Positions 24,019 to 35,830 of a DNA stretch of 64,000 nt are shown one piece after another. Each line of letters begins with the position of its first letter. Position 1 is the first letter of the stretch. The position numbers were made by a program, and so were the translations under genes. The notes under the pieces are model-generated. The model saw nothing but the letters and a program-made list of their open reading frames with translations, was not told where the DNA came from and searched no databases. The DNA comes from Luzula sylvatica (Eukaryota; Streptophyta; Magnoliopsida; Poales; Juncaceae), in NCBI GenBank assembly GCA_946800325.1, contig OX326960.1, positions 31,773,629-31,837,628 on the forward strand, in the 5' to 3' direction.

Positions 24019-25335
24019 ATTTTTGAAAATTCTCAAAATAAACCCCCGTCCTCACCTCACCCACACACAGATTACTATCCCCATTGATACATAACTAGAT
24101 CCGCCACTAATGCCAGGGAGAGAGAGGGGATATCTGCAAGAATAGTATAAAAGATTTAATTTGTTAGTGATTACGTTAACAAGGAATAAATATGATATTA
24201 ATGATTTGATCAGAATAAAATATGTTATTTAGATATTTAGTAAGAATATGCCGATAATTTTTTTAAAATTTAAATCATATATTTTTGTTTTGAAATTTTT
24301 TGGGTATATCTAGTACTTATATAATAAATTTATTCCTCTTAAACAATAAATATTGAAAAACGAATATTCTATTTAAACAATAAGTAATGTATTTTATCAT
24401 TTCCAAATACAACTATATCAAATTAAGACATTGTCAGCATTCCTTAAATTTAACAGACAAAAATGTTTGATTTACCATTCTTACCTTCTCCTCGTAAATT
24501 TGTTATTTTGATCTTTGATATGGATATCCCAGTAATTCCCCTTTTTGTTTGAAATTCAATGGAGTGTATGAATGTATAACCCGAAATCATGAAATTACTC
24601 GATTTAGGGAAAAGAAAGGACCAACTGGTTTGTCGTAGTGATATTTCCTTTTTGATTTAGGATTATAGTAGGTAATGAAACAAATCAGAGCAACTGAACA
24701 AGGAAGATAAGGAGGTGTAAGTTTAGTATCATTTTAAAATTAAAATATGTAGGGACTATGTGTCACATTGATATTTATTTTCTGAAATAAATAATATGAT
24801 TTGCTTAAGAATTATAAGACTGATTAAATTGCTTTTGCTTGTGGATTTCATCTTCCTTCTTATGAGTTATATAAAAAAATGAGTTCAAACTATATGAAAG
24901 TTCAACTATAACAACCTTATTTTATCCCTTTAACAAGGAGAACGATATAATTTTAAGTTGTGACTAAGCAAAGGTTTAATATTGACATCGCACCTAATTA
25001 CTGCTTTGACTTTGGAATACACAAAACCCCAATTTTGTATACATTGTATATACACAAAACCATAGTTTTCTTGCCCACGATTTACAGTGAAATGATCCAA
25101 TTAAACCCAATTTGTACATTATTTATCGTGTTAAATACAAATTCTTCCTGATTTCACTGATCAAATATAAATTAAAACTCGAAATTTTGACCTTGTCCAC
25201 CAAGATATGTTAATTAGAACAATCGTGAGAAATTTCTTGATTTCTTCTTATTTTTTTGGAGTATACATAATTCTTTCCATTGAATTATATAAATGAAAAC
25301 TAATTTATATACCAATTCAAATAACCTTACATTTG
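24019..25335. other. Intergenic and promoter region of PRX-A
   Basis: No gene seen in 24019-24960. From about 25080 the sequence is duplicated upstream of PRX-B (31220 on; shared atttacagtgaaatgatcca) and, more diverged, upstream of PRX-C (about 43180), so it is ancestral promoter sequence of the array. Confidence 0.6.
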
Positions 25336-25345
25336 TATATATATA
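25336..25345 (+). promoter_or_regulatory. TATA box of PRX-A
   Basis: TATATATATA followed by cccattcctaacacacttca, 100 bp before the start codon. Conserved at 31489-31498 (PRX-B) and about 43786 (PRX-C). Confidence 0.7.
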
Positions 25346-25445
25346 CCCATTCCTAACACACTTCATATCACAACCTCAAACAAAATAAGAAACACTTCAG
25401 TGCATTTCACAACCTTTATTCTTTGTTCACACAAAAAAAAAGGCA

Positions 25446-26884
25446 ATGGCTATAAGGAAGTCTACGAAATCTTTGTTTCTGGTTATACTTTTGCAGTTTT
25501 GCGTGTTTTCGCAACTGGGCTCGGCTCTGTCACCGAATTACTATAACGCAACGTGTCCTTCGGTCGAATCGATTGTGAAAGGCGCGGTCACCAAGAAGTT
25601 TCAGGAGACTTTCAATGCCGTCGGTGGCGTTGTTCGCCTTCTCTTCCACGATTGTTTCGTTGAGGTATGTTTTTTTAAATATTACACTATTATTTTTAAT
25701 AACAATATGAATGATATTTTTGGTCGGTTTTCTATATAAAGATTAAAGTTTCTAATTCATTCATATATGATATAGGGTTGTGATGCATCGGTGTTAATAA
25801 CGTCTACGCCAAACAATAAAGCCGAGAGAGACAATGACTTAAACCTTTCCTTAAACGACGATGGATTCGATACCATTGTTAGAGCCAAGGCCGCTGTAGA
25901 CTTGGTTTCAGGGTGCACAAATAAGGTCATTTATCATCAAATAAACTATTTTATGTATTGAAACACAACAAAATTAATAACGCAAACTCTTTCTCTTTTC
26001 TAACTATCAAATTTCTCATCAGGTCTCATGTGCTGATATTCTCGTCATGGCTACTCGCGACATAATTGCGTTGGTACAAAAATACTTATATTTGATCAAG
26101 TATACCAATTTATATTCTCTTTTTAAAGCTAATTACTAAGATTTTTTAATATATAGGCTGGTGGGCCCTCTTATTCAGTGGAATTGGGGAGATTGGATGG
26201 TTTAGTGTCAAAATCTACCGAAGTAGACGGCAGTTTACCGTTACCAACATTTAATTTGGATCAATTGACAGCTTTATTTGCCTCAAATGGGATCTCTCAA
26301 GCTGATATGATTGCTCTATCAGGTACATAATTTCACACTTCATGAAAATAATAATAAAAAAGAATACATAAATCATATAACAATTCACAATATTTTATTC
26401 AATTTTCTTGAATTTTAGCTGCACATACAATTGGACTGGGCCACTGCGGTAAATTCAAAGATCGGCTCATCGGCAATGACGCAACTCTCAACCCATCTTA
26501 CAAAACCCAATTAATGGGCTCATGCCCACAAGGCGGACCAGACAATTCGGTGTTCCTCGACCCAGTTACACCGGGCGTATTCGACAACCAGTATTTCATC
26601 AATTTGCAAAATGGAATGGGTCTCTTTTCCTCCGATCAGGTATGTAAATGTCACATTTTGAAGGGATATATCATATATATATGAAATTATATCTTACTGG
26701 TATAATTTAAATGAACCAGGTGCTTTACACGGATAGCCGGTCGAAGGGATTGGTTGACATTTGGGCCCAGAGCTCTTCATCGTCTGAGCAAGCGTTTATT
26801 GTTGCTATTACGAACTTGGCAAAGGTTGGTGTTAAAACCGGGTCTGCGGGAAATATCCGCAAGGATTGTTTGGCATTTAATTAG
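25446..26884 (+). CDS. Class III peroxidase PRX-A, 6 exons, 323 aa
   Basis: Exons 25446-25664, 25776-25925, 26023-26073, 26157-26322, 26419-26639 and 26720-26884. All introns GT-AG, frame kept. The enzyme oxidises phenolics with H2O2 in the apoplast (lignin, wall cross-linking, ROS). Signal peptide about 1-27 (cleavage near GSA/LSPNYY). Distal heme site R64 and H68 in RLLFHDCF; proximal H198 in SAAHTIG; eight Cys for four disulfides (TCP, HDC, GCD, GCT, SCA, GHC, SCP, KDC). The motif usually written LGRRDG reads LGRLDG, and SGAH reads SAAH. Five introns instead of the usual three: the extra ones follow CTNK and SSDQ. First of four tandem genes; nearly identical to PRX-B including introns. Confidence 0.95.
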
Positions 26885-27360
26885 TTATTTTATCTTTATG
26901 TATTGTGTTCACTACAAACAATATTATCAATGGTGTGAATTGATTGGTTTTCTTTGTATATTCGTGTGTGGTGAATGATAGTGTTGGTGATCTAAATTGG
27001 AGTTTAATAATTGAGATACTTCTCAGGAGAAATGTAATTGTGTAGTTATCACAAAGTTAAATTTATTGAATTGTATTGAAGTTCATTGCTGAAATTTAAA
27101 TTGAATTAATTGTGATATCTGTACCTTCGATTCAGTAGAGACCCTTTCTTAGTGGATAACCACTGAAACTCCCAGCTATTTGTTTTGTGTTTGTTTTATT
27201 TATAATAGTTTATTTGATAAATAAATGATTCATTTTCAACGTAAATTTGAATAATTTTATTTTGAGATGATATTAACATTATAATAAAAAAAATTTAATT
27301 CTTCGTATTAAAATGAAAATATAATTACAATACTCGCAGCATACACGAGTATTATCCTAG
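26885..27360 (+). other. PRX-A 3' flank with a worn Helitron end
   Basis: 3' flank shared with PRX-B (about 33026-33500). At 27329-27360 a degraded Helitron 3' end is visible: ACTCGCAGCATACACGAGT hairpin-like stretch, then TATTATCCTAG, and the AT-rich sequence before it resembles the tail of the Helitron at 9880-11336. PRX-B carries the same remnant at 33478-33500. Confidence 0.6.
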
Positions 27361-28316
27361 GCTATGTTTGGATGAGGGATAGGATGAGATTAACTTTAGA
27401 TAGAGATAAGTAGTTACGCCGATTTATCTCTATACTTCGGATTGATGTTTGGCACGAGAGTAAAATATAAGTAAGGATGGTATTTTATTTAAAAATTGAA
27501 ATTTTGTGTAATGACCAATATACCCATCAGACCTTAATGCATGTGATGGGTTGATTAATTGAAAGTTAATAATATATCATGGTAACGTAAATATAAATTA
27601 CAAAATTAACTACAAATTATATTTAACAATAATATATTTAAATCTTTCTATAATTAAAAAAGATATATCAGTAATCATAAAAAAAAAAAAGCTTTTGGCC
27701 ATGGTTAAACTCGCGCATGTGTTCACTGTTCAGAGAAACACACTAATGAAAATCATGAAATATAATATACAAACACACTACCCTCACAAAATACACAAAA
27801 ACATATACCTCATGAAACACACGACCATGCACTACCCACACACCCACCAACAAACACTCAAGCACACTACACATTCAATACTCAAGCACAATACACATTC
27901 ATCTAGTATAACTAAATGTGTAGCTTTCATGGTCTCAAAATGAAGATAAAAAAATGGAGAATCCAATAATATTATCCATTTATAAAAACAATGAAAATAT
28001 AAAAAGATATTTAAGATTTGTGAAATGAAGAGAAAGAGATGATGTTGGGGAAGAAGAGATGAGTTGGAGGAGAGAGAAAAAAATGTACGATTTTAAATAA
28101 TATGAAAAGGAGAATTTAGAGTTGAATAGAGGGTATTTTAGTCATGATACATGAGAATAAAGATGGGATAACACTATCACTGGTTTGAGAGGTGATAAAT
28201 ATTTTGGGATAAAGTTAAGTTATCTCATTTTATTCCCAACTTTTATGTTTTTGTTTGGCAAAGAATAAATGGATAAGTTAGGTTATTCCTTCTTTATCCC
28301 TCATCCAAACACTATG
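27361..28316. mobile_element. DNA transposon (956 bp) with TGTTTGGATGAGGGATA ends
   Basis: Terminal inverted repeats GCTATGTTTGGATGAGGGATA and the reverse complement of TATCCCTCATCCAAACACTAT-G. CTAG stands on both sides (27357-27360 and 28317-28320), so the duplication is 3 or 4 bp (CTA or CTAG), suggesting a Harbinger-like element. The PRX-B duplicate lacks it at the corresponding place (about 33500). Internal open frames are not family-like. Confidence 0.75.
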
Positions 28317-28473
28317 CTAGTATACTATTTATTCAGTGAATATAAATATGGAACTAGAAATGAATTTCCTTAATTAATTGGCTTGCAACATACCGTATTT
28401 AATTTATTTTTCATTGAATTTTCTTTTCGAAAAACGAGTTCATAGATTTTAAACTCCATTTATCACTATAGAG

Positions 28474-28606
28474 CAGTGTTGGATCTTGACTTTTTTTTTG
28501 CCAAACAATAAAATTTACACTGTTATACTGATAAAATATATTGAATCACTAGCAATATATACTGTTCGGCGAAAATTTTGGAAGAAAATCCACCCGGTCT
28601 CTGCCA
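28474..28606. mobile_element. Degraded small hAT element
   Basis: Begins CAGTGTTGGATCTTGAC and shares acactgttatactgataaaa and tactgttcggcgaaaatttt with the intact element at 15510-15736. The right end is worn (tctctgccactac). A further truncated copy is at about 33674-33745 in the matching place behind PRX-B. Confidence 0.65.
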
Positions 28607-28860
28607 CTACAACAAATCTTGTAGTTCAAAGAAAAGATAGAGAAAAATATGCACATACCACCACATCTCATCCTAAGCTCAAAATCCTCTTCCAAAATAA
28701 TTTTCATCAAGAAAACTTTATTTTTTTCGAAAAAAAAAATTCATGAATGATCTCAAATTAAAGAGAATAAAAAGTAGAAAAGAATAATGTAGTTTATTTG
28801 TTAAGTACAAGAAATTGACGAGAAAAATTTTAGTTTCAAAAAAAAAAAAAAAAAAAAAAC
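28607..28860. repeat. Segment present in inverted orientation behind PRX-B
   Basis: About 250 bp ending in an A-run (28840-28859) recur as reverse complement at about 33843-34085. Shared examples are cactacaacaaatcttgtag with gatttgttgtagtg, and ttgttaagtacaagaaa with cttgtacttaacaaat. Confidence 0.75.
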
Positions 28861-29240
28861 TTCGCCTTCCCTTCTGTGGACCGGATGAAAATGAGAGTTT
28901 TTTTCATCTGTACTTCGAGTTTGACTTGTGATGATTCATAAGTTTGAGCTTCATTTCTCATTTCAAGGTTATTTTTTCATTGTTATTTTAAAACTAGGAT
29001 TGGAAAAAAATGAAACAAAAAATTAGAAGATTAATTTTCTCAAATTAATATATATTTTTTTTGAAATTAAGAAGCCAAGCTTCTTTTTCGATATATAAAG
29101 CAAGTTTAATATAACGTTTTAATTTTACATGATAATGTAAAAAAAAATAAAGAGTCTATGCTAATTACTTTAGTAGAAAAAACTACTCCATTAAGGACAA
29201 ACTCTACAAGTTAAAGAGATTTAAAAGAAAAAGAGAGAAG
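28861..29240. other. AT-rich intergenic stretch
   Basis: Nothing recognised; the 3' end of the LINE fragment starts near 29240. Confidence 0.4.
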
Positions 29241-30830
29241 AGAAGCTAGAAATGGCGAGCGAAGCTTGGATCCCGATTAGCTATGGAGTTTCCATGTCTT
29301 TGTCTCGTAGTTGACCTTCGCTATCGTGGAGGATGGCGGAGAGTTCTTTTGGTTAAAGATCCGTTCGTTTCGCTCTTTCCACATGGTCCAAAGTGTGGCC
29401 ACGAAGTAGGTGTCGATTTCATCCTTTTTTTCCTTGGTGTATTTTCGTCGGTTGTCTAGCCAAAATTTCGGCAAGGTGTCGCGGATGTCGAATGATATTC
29501 CTATGATGTGTCGAAGTCCCCTCCAAACCCTTTGTGCATATGAGCAATTAATGAATAAGTGGGTCGCCTATTCTTCAACGTTGTTGTTGCAATTTTTGCA
29601 CATTGTCTCGTGCGGCCAATTCCTTTTTCGCAAAACATCTCCCGTTAAGATCCTTTCGTTGAGCGCCAACCATGTGAACATTTTTGTTTTTGCGGGAGCT
29701 TTTGTTTTCCATAAGGTGGTGTTCCACTCACAATTTATTCCTGGATTTATTAGGAGTTTGTATGTTGCGGCCGTGGAGAAGGAATCTGGTTTGCCCATCC
29801 AAGCGTGGTGGTTCGTTCTCGGGTCAAATTTGTACGCTATTCGAAATTGTGAGAGAAGTGTGCGTAGGTCTTTGACAAAGTAGGAGGAGTGCTTGATCGC
29901 CACATTTTCCAATTCGGATGCGTGTTCGATTCCGTAAATATTTTTGATAGTGGTCGCCCACATACCCTCACTATTTTGGCAAATTTTCCAAAGCAATTTT
30001 AGTAATAGTGATGTGTTGTGTGTTTCGATATCTAACATCCATAATCCTCCATTTTTTTTTTGTAAGCAAACTTTTTTCCAATTAATTAGGCAATGACCAC
30101 CTAAACATTCCTTATCGCCTTTCCAAAGAAATTTCCTTGTAATTTTATTAATTTCCTTTATTAACCATTTTGGTAGGCGGAAGCATTGCATGAAATATGT
30201 CGGTGCCGCATTTAATACCGATTTCGCAAGCACTAACCGTCCTCCCAAAGAGAGGTATTTTCCTTTTCATCCCGATAATCGGGATTGTATTTTCCTTATA
30301 AGGGGGATGTAGTCAATTTTTTCGGTTTTTTGGTGTTTAAAGGCATGCCGAGGTATAATATGGGTAGAGTTGTTTTCGCGCAATTTAGTAGTCTTTGGAG
30401 TGTCCCATTTAGAGACTCCGGTATGGCTATCGGAACAAAGACGGTTTTGTCCCAATTGATTGCAAGTCCCGAAACCCGTTGAAATAGATTTAAAGTGTAT
30501 GTTAGTATCTTGAGATTGGTCGGGTGTGCCTCGATAAAGAGGATTGTATCGTCGGCGTATCGAAGGACCCTTGTTGCGAATTTGACCGGCGATACCATGA
30601 GGTGATTAATTTTTTGGAGGAATGCTTGTAGCGAGTCGGCTACCAAATCGAAAAGCATCGGAGATACGGGGTCTCCTTGCCTTACTCTTCGTTTGTGCTT
30701 GAATTTTTTTCCTAATTTTCCGTTTAATTTCACCTTTGACGATGTCGAGGTTAGTAACTGTTTTACTCATCTTGACCATTTTGGCGGAAAATCCCAAGCC
30801 TCCAAGAGCCATTTTGGCGGAAAATCCCGA
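29240..30830 (-). pseudogene. 5'-truncated, degenerate LINE ORF2
   Basis: On the minus strand, 30733-30296 holds reverse-transcriptase blocks (RRVRQGDPVSPMLF, YADDTILFIEAHP). After a frame change, 30248-29568 carries the post-RT region (GGRLVLAKSVLNAAPTYFMQ) into the zinc-binding region. A single TAG near 29566 interrupts the frame, which otherwise continues to 29277 through FVATLWTMWKERNERIF, the normal LINE C-terminus. The endonuclease and first RT blocks are missing. The RT sequence is related to, but distinct from, the LINE at 2671-7485. Near the truncated end ccattttggcggaaaatccc occurs twice, about 35 bp apart. Confidence 0.85.
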
Positions 30831-31488
30831 TCCTCAAATTAATATATTGTACTCTCTTAATAATCTTTTCTTTCTCTAATTTTGCACATAAACTATATTT
30901 TGTTCATCATCTAATTTTCTTTTATTTTTTTAATGTAGACAAAATGTTCGATAAACTTTCTAAAAGAAAAAAAGACCTACAAAAAGTAAAACAAGAGAAC
31001 TAGATCATTTTTTTTTTCATAAAACTCAAAACAAAAGATAACTATTCAATTATCAATTCATTGCAATATATTTTTTATGTAGCATCTATTTTTTAATGAT
31101 AAGATATTTGATTAAAATGACGAATGAAAAATGCAAACAAGATTTCGGGTCTCAAAAAAGAAAAGCAAAACAAAAAAGGCGTGAATTGGCAAAATCACTT
31201 GGCACTTCGGTCCATAATTTCTTGCCCACGATTTACAGTGAAATGATCCAATTAAACCCAATTTGTACATTATTTATCGTGTTAAAGACATGTTCTTGCA
31301 TATTTCACCGATCAAGTATAAATTAAAAATCGAAATTTTGACCTTGTCCACCAAGATGTGTTAATTGAAACAATCCTGAGAAATTAGTTATGTTAATTGA
31401 AACAAACTTGGAGTATACATAATTCTTTCCATTAAATTATCTAAATGAAAACTAATTTATATACCAATTCAAATAACCTCACATTTTG
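30831..31488. other. Intergenic and promoter region of PRX-B
   Basis: 30831-31210 is AT-rich without a recognised feature. From about 31220 it is the duplicate of the PRX-A promoter. A TATATATATA box lies at 31489-31498. Confidence 0.6.
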
Positions 31489-31595
31489 TATATATATACC
31501 CATTCCTAACACACTTCATATCACAACCTCAAACAAAATAGAAAATACTTCAGTGCATTTCACAAATTATTTGTTCACAAAACAACAAAAAAGCA

Positions 31596-33025
31596 ATGGC
31601 TATAAGGAAGTCTACTAAATCTTTGTTTCTAGTTATACTTTTGCAGTTTTGCGTGTTTTCGCAACTGGGCTCGGCTCTGTCACCAAACTACTATAACGCA
31701 ACGTGTCCTTCGGTCGAATCGATTGTGAAAGGCGCGGTCACCAAGAAGTTTCAGGAGACTTTCAATGCCGTCGGTGGCGTTATTCGCCTTCTCTTCCACG
31801 ATTGTTTCGTCGAGGTCTGTTTTTTAAAATATTACACTATTATTTTTAATAACAACATGAATGATATTTTTGGTGGGTTTTCTATATACAGATTTAAGTT
31901 TCTAATTCATTCATATATGATATAGGGTTGTGATGCATCGGTGTTAATAACGTCTACGCCAAACAATAAAGCCGAGAGAGACAATGACTTAAACCTTTCC
32001 TTAAACGACGATGGATTCGATACCATTGTTAGAGCCAAGGCCGCTGTAGACTTGGTTTCAGGGTGCACAAATATGGTTATTTATCTTCAAATAAACTATT
32101 TTATATATTGAAATACAACAAAATTAATAACGCAAACTCTTTCTCTTTTCTAACTATCTAATTTCTCATCAGGTCTCATGTGCTGATATTCTCGTCATGG
32201 CTACTCGCGACATAATTGCATTGGTACAAAAATACTTATATTTGATCAAATATACGAATTTATATTCTCTTTTTAAAGCTAATTACTAAGATTTTTTAAT
32301 ATATAGGCTGGTGGGCCCTCTTATTCAGTGGAATTGGGGAGATTGGATGGTTTAGTGTCAAAATCTACCGAAGTAGACGGCAGTTTACCGTTACCAACAT
32401 TTAATTTGGATCAATTGACAGCTTTATTTGCCTCAAATGGGATCTCTCAAGCTGATATGATTGCTCTATCAGGTACATAATTTCACACTTCATGAAAATA
32501 ATAATAAAAAAGAATACATAAATCATATAACAATTCACAATATTTTATTCAATTTTCTTGAATTTTAGCTGCACATACAATTGGACTGGGCCACTGCGGT
32601 AAATTCAAAGATCGGCTCATCGGCAATGACGGAACTCTCAACCCATCTTACAAAGCCCAATTAATGGACTCATGCCCACAAGACGGATCAGACAATTCGG
32701 TGTTCCTCGACCCAGTTACACCGGGTGTATTCGATAACCAGTATTTCATCAATTTACAAAACGGAATGGGTCTCTTTTCCTCCGATCAGGTATGTAAATT
32801 TTACATTTTGAAGGGACATATATGAAATTATATCTTACTGGTATAATTTGCATGAACCAGGTGCTTTACACCGATAGCCGGTCGAAGGGATTGGTCGACG
32901 TTTGGGCCCAGAGCTCTTCGTCGTTTGAACAAGCGTTTATTCTTGCTATTACGAACTTGGCAAAGGTTGGTGTTAAAACCGGGTCTGCGGGAAATATCCG
33001 CAAGGATTGTTTGGCATTTAATTAG
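31596..33025 (+). CDS. Class III peroxidase PRX-B, 6 exons, 323 aa
   Basis: Exons 31596-31814, 31926-32075, 32173-32223, 32307-32472, 32569-32789 and 32861-33025; GT-AG introns, frame kept. Same secretion signal, heme ligands (R64, H68, H198) and eight Cys as PRX-A. It is a recent duplicate. Introns 3 and 4 read almost base for base the same, and the few protein changes include V63I, K123M, and several in exon 5 (DAT to DGT, KTQ to KAQ, MGS to MDS, QGGP to QDGS) and exon 6 (DIW to DVW, SSEQ to SFEQ, VAI to LAI). The clustering of changes in exon 5 may reflect drift or conversion with PRX-C, whose exon 5 also reads [12 protein letters not shown]. Confidence 0.95.
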
Positions 33026-33842
33026 TTATTTCATCTTATGTATTGTGTTCACTGCAAACAATATTATCAACGGTGTGAATTGATTGGTTTTCTTTGTATA
33101 TTCGTGTGTGGTGAATGATAGTGTCGGTGATCTAAATTGGAGTTTAAATAATTGAAATACTTCTCAGGAGAAATGTAATTGTGTAGTTATCACAAAGTTA
33201 AATTTATTGAATTGTAATGAAGTTCATTGCTGAAATTTAAATTGAATTAATTGTGATATCTGTACCTTCGATTCAGTAGAGACCCTTTCTTAGTGTATAA
33301 CCACTGAAACTCCCAACTATTTTTTTTGTGTTTGCTTTATTTATAATAGTTTATTTGATAAATAAATGAGTCATTTTCAATGAATTTTTTTTTGAAATAA
33401 TTTTATTTTGAGATGATATTAACATTATAATCATAAAAATTAATTCTCCGTATCAAAATGAAAAACATAATTACAATACTCGCAACATACACGAGTATTA
33501 TATTGAATCATAGTATATTATTTATTCAGTGAGTATAAATATGGAACTAGAAATGAATTGTCTTAATTAATTGACTCGCAAGTCGCAACATACCGTATTT
33601 AATTTCTTTTTCATTCAATTTTCTTTTAGAAAAACGAGTTCATAGATTTAAAACTCCATTTATTCAGTGAGTATAAATATGCAAAATAATAGAATTTACA
33701 CTGTTATACTGATAAAATATATTAAATCACTAGCTATATATACCGTATTTTTTTTTCAACGTGGAGAGAAGAGAAGGGGTTTGTGCCTTCTTGGAAGAGA
33801 AGGGGTTTGTGTCATCCACAAGCAATGTTTCTTCATTGTTTT
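33026..33842. other. PRX-B 3' flank
   Basis: Follows the PRX-A 3' flank to about 33500 (including the Helitron remnant), then resumes with the sequence that in PRX-A lies beyond the 956-bp transposon (ttattcagtgagtataaata). A stub of the small hAT element is at about 33674-33745. The rest has no recognised feature. Confidence 0.6.
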
Positions 33843-34085
33843 TTTTTTTTTTTTTTTTATACTAAAATCTTTCTCATAATTTTCTTGTACTTAACAAATA
33901 AACTACATTATTCTTTTTTACTTTTTATTTTCTTTAATTTGAGATCAATCATGGATCGTTTTTTTTGGAAAAAAATAAAGTTTTCTTGATGAAAATTATT
34001 TTAGGAGAGGATTTCGAGTTTAGGAAGAGATGTGATGGTTTTCTCTATCTTTTCTTTGAACTACAAGATTTGTTGTAGTGATAGG
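33843..34085. repeat. Inverted copy of the segment 28607-28860
   Basis: Starts with a T-run and reads as the reverse complement of the PRX-A downstream segment up to ggccgggtgggctctccc, so this part of the duplicated flank is inverted. Confidence 0.75.
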
Positions 34086-34099
34086 GGCCGGGTGGGCTC

Positions 34100-34460
34100 T
34101 CCCAAAAATCCCATGTTTTTTTAAAAAAGCCCCTACATTTTTTTGATTTTCTCAAAAATCCCCTATATTTTTTTGCTTCTTCCAAAATCCCCTAATTTTT
34201 TTAGATTTCCTCAAAAACTCCCTATCCTTTTGTTATGTTTTTTAAAAAATGACCATTATACCCCCATAGTTTTAATTTATATATTTTTATAATTTTATAA
34301 ATAATAAATACATATTAAACTATTCTCAAAAAATAAAAAAATGTTAAAAATAAATAATACATGATATTAAAATATTATAATAAATAATACATAAATATTA
34401 AAATATTATAATAAATAATATATTGATATTAAAATATCATTTTCAACAATTATTAATATT
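34100..34460. mobile_element. Left-arm fragment of the foldback element family
   Basis: Repeats the arm motifs (ctcaaaaatcccctatattt, ttttttagatttcctc, ttaaaaaatgaccattatac) and the AT-rich middle (ttaaaatatcattttcaaca) of 21686-22756, but stops mid-element. The right arm is absent. Confidence 0.75.
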
Positions 34461-34616
34461 TTAACTACTGATATGATCAAAATGCAGTTTGTGATTTCGA
34501 GGACGGTCGGCCAATTGTCCAGACGAGACCGTACCGGCCTCAACGTGCAGTCCCAATACCAGTGACCCCTCTTTTAACTACTGATATGATCAAAATGCAG
34601 TTTGTGATTTCGAGGA
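34459..34616. repeat. 45-bp direct repeat, 113 bp apart
   Basis: A 45-bp stretch beginning ttttaactactgatatgatc occurs at 34459-34503 and 34572-34616 with no difference seen. The 68 bp between are GC-richer than the surroundings. Confidence 0.9.
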
Positions 34617-35830
34617 TTAAGAAAACAGAGGAAGCGCCTCTCGACTACAAACCTGAATTGACCGTCTTTATAGGGAAAAACTTGTCAAATCCATTATTGA
34701 GATGTCCAGAGAAGAAGGATAGAAAGAGGGAGAAAAACAAGATATGACGAGAAGTAAATCGATGGTTGAAATCTCAGAAAAGGGAGAGGGAGAAAAAAAG
34801 ACGGGGGTTTAGGAGATTTTTTTTTCTTTCGTGCTATTATTATATACTATATAGTGTACAGTTTTTGTATCATTTTTTTTTTTGTAAATATGAGTTTTAA
34901 ATTGTGTAATCATGAATTATTGTTGATTCTTTATTACGTAATGGTTTAGTTTTGATTTATGCATTATTGTGATTTGAGTTATATTTAGAATTAGAATTTA
35001 GAATTAATTAATAGGGCATTAGTTGTTTCGGGAAAAGAAAATGAATAAAGTTACTTTTGATTAAACACATCAAGTTCAGCCCAATAAAATTAGTCAGCAA
35101 AAATGATCATAGGCCCAAAGTGAACTGGGCTGATTTATTCGACCTATTAAAATAACTTAACAAAGTTAATTATAAGGCGTGCTTCGGGAGAGGGAAACAA
35201 CTTTGCTTGATTGTTTTGAATCTTCCGCCGTGTAGGCAAGTCAGCGAGGCACCGAGAAGGAATGCCAAGCTTAATCCTTTTCTTTCACTTTTCTTTCACT
35301 TTTCTGAATTCAATTGGATCTTCTTGTTATATTACTTGTCCACATCATAATAGGAATCTGAAGATCTTTTTCTTGATTCGTCAAACTTTGAAGATAGCGA
35401 CAACTTCTCTAACTAAGGTGACTGATACAGCTTGCGCGGAGCTACCAAGCACCACGGTGACATGGAGGATTTCGGTTGCCTTTTGATTCAATATTCAGTA
35501 TAAAAGAAAGTCTCATGGCTTCTACCTTTTCTCGTCCCTTGCGCTTTGACTATTATTAGTGGAGGGACCATGCTCTTTCTTTGAGATCAGCTTTTGTCCA
35601 ATTACATCGACCGTCTTCTAGAGAAAAGGAAATCGGTGATTTTGTTGGTAAGCAAAATCAAATTTGCTGAATTCAAAGATGTACAACCGAGCCCCGTGTA
35701 CTAGATCCGATTGAACGATCGAACGAAGAAGCAACTTGAGAGGGACCAAGTGAAACAACAATGCTTTTATGGCGCATCTACCTTCTTCATCTCGTGATGA
35801 TTGACGGACTAGCCAAACATTGTTAGTTAT
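34459..35830. other. Possible organelle-derived or foreign DNA blocks
   Basis: Stretches at about 34500-34745 and 35170-35830 are clearly richer in GC and more even in composition than the AT-rich surroundings, and resemble plant mitochondrial intergenic DNA in style (for example gggaccaagtgaaacaacaa, tcgaacgaagaagcaacttg). I recognise no organelle gene, so origin is a guess. The part between is AT-rich. No credible coding region. Confidence 0.3.

Noticed and set aside
27695..27943. 82-aa His/Thr-rich frame
   Set aside because: It lies inside the 956-bp transposon and comes from a CACA-rich stretch. No family or splice support.
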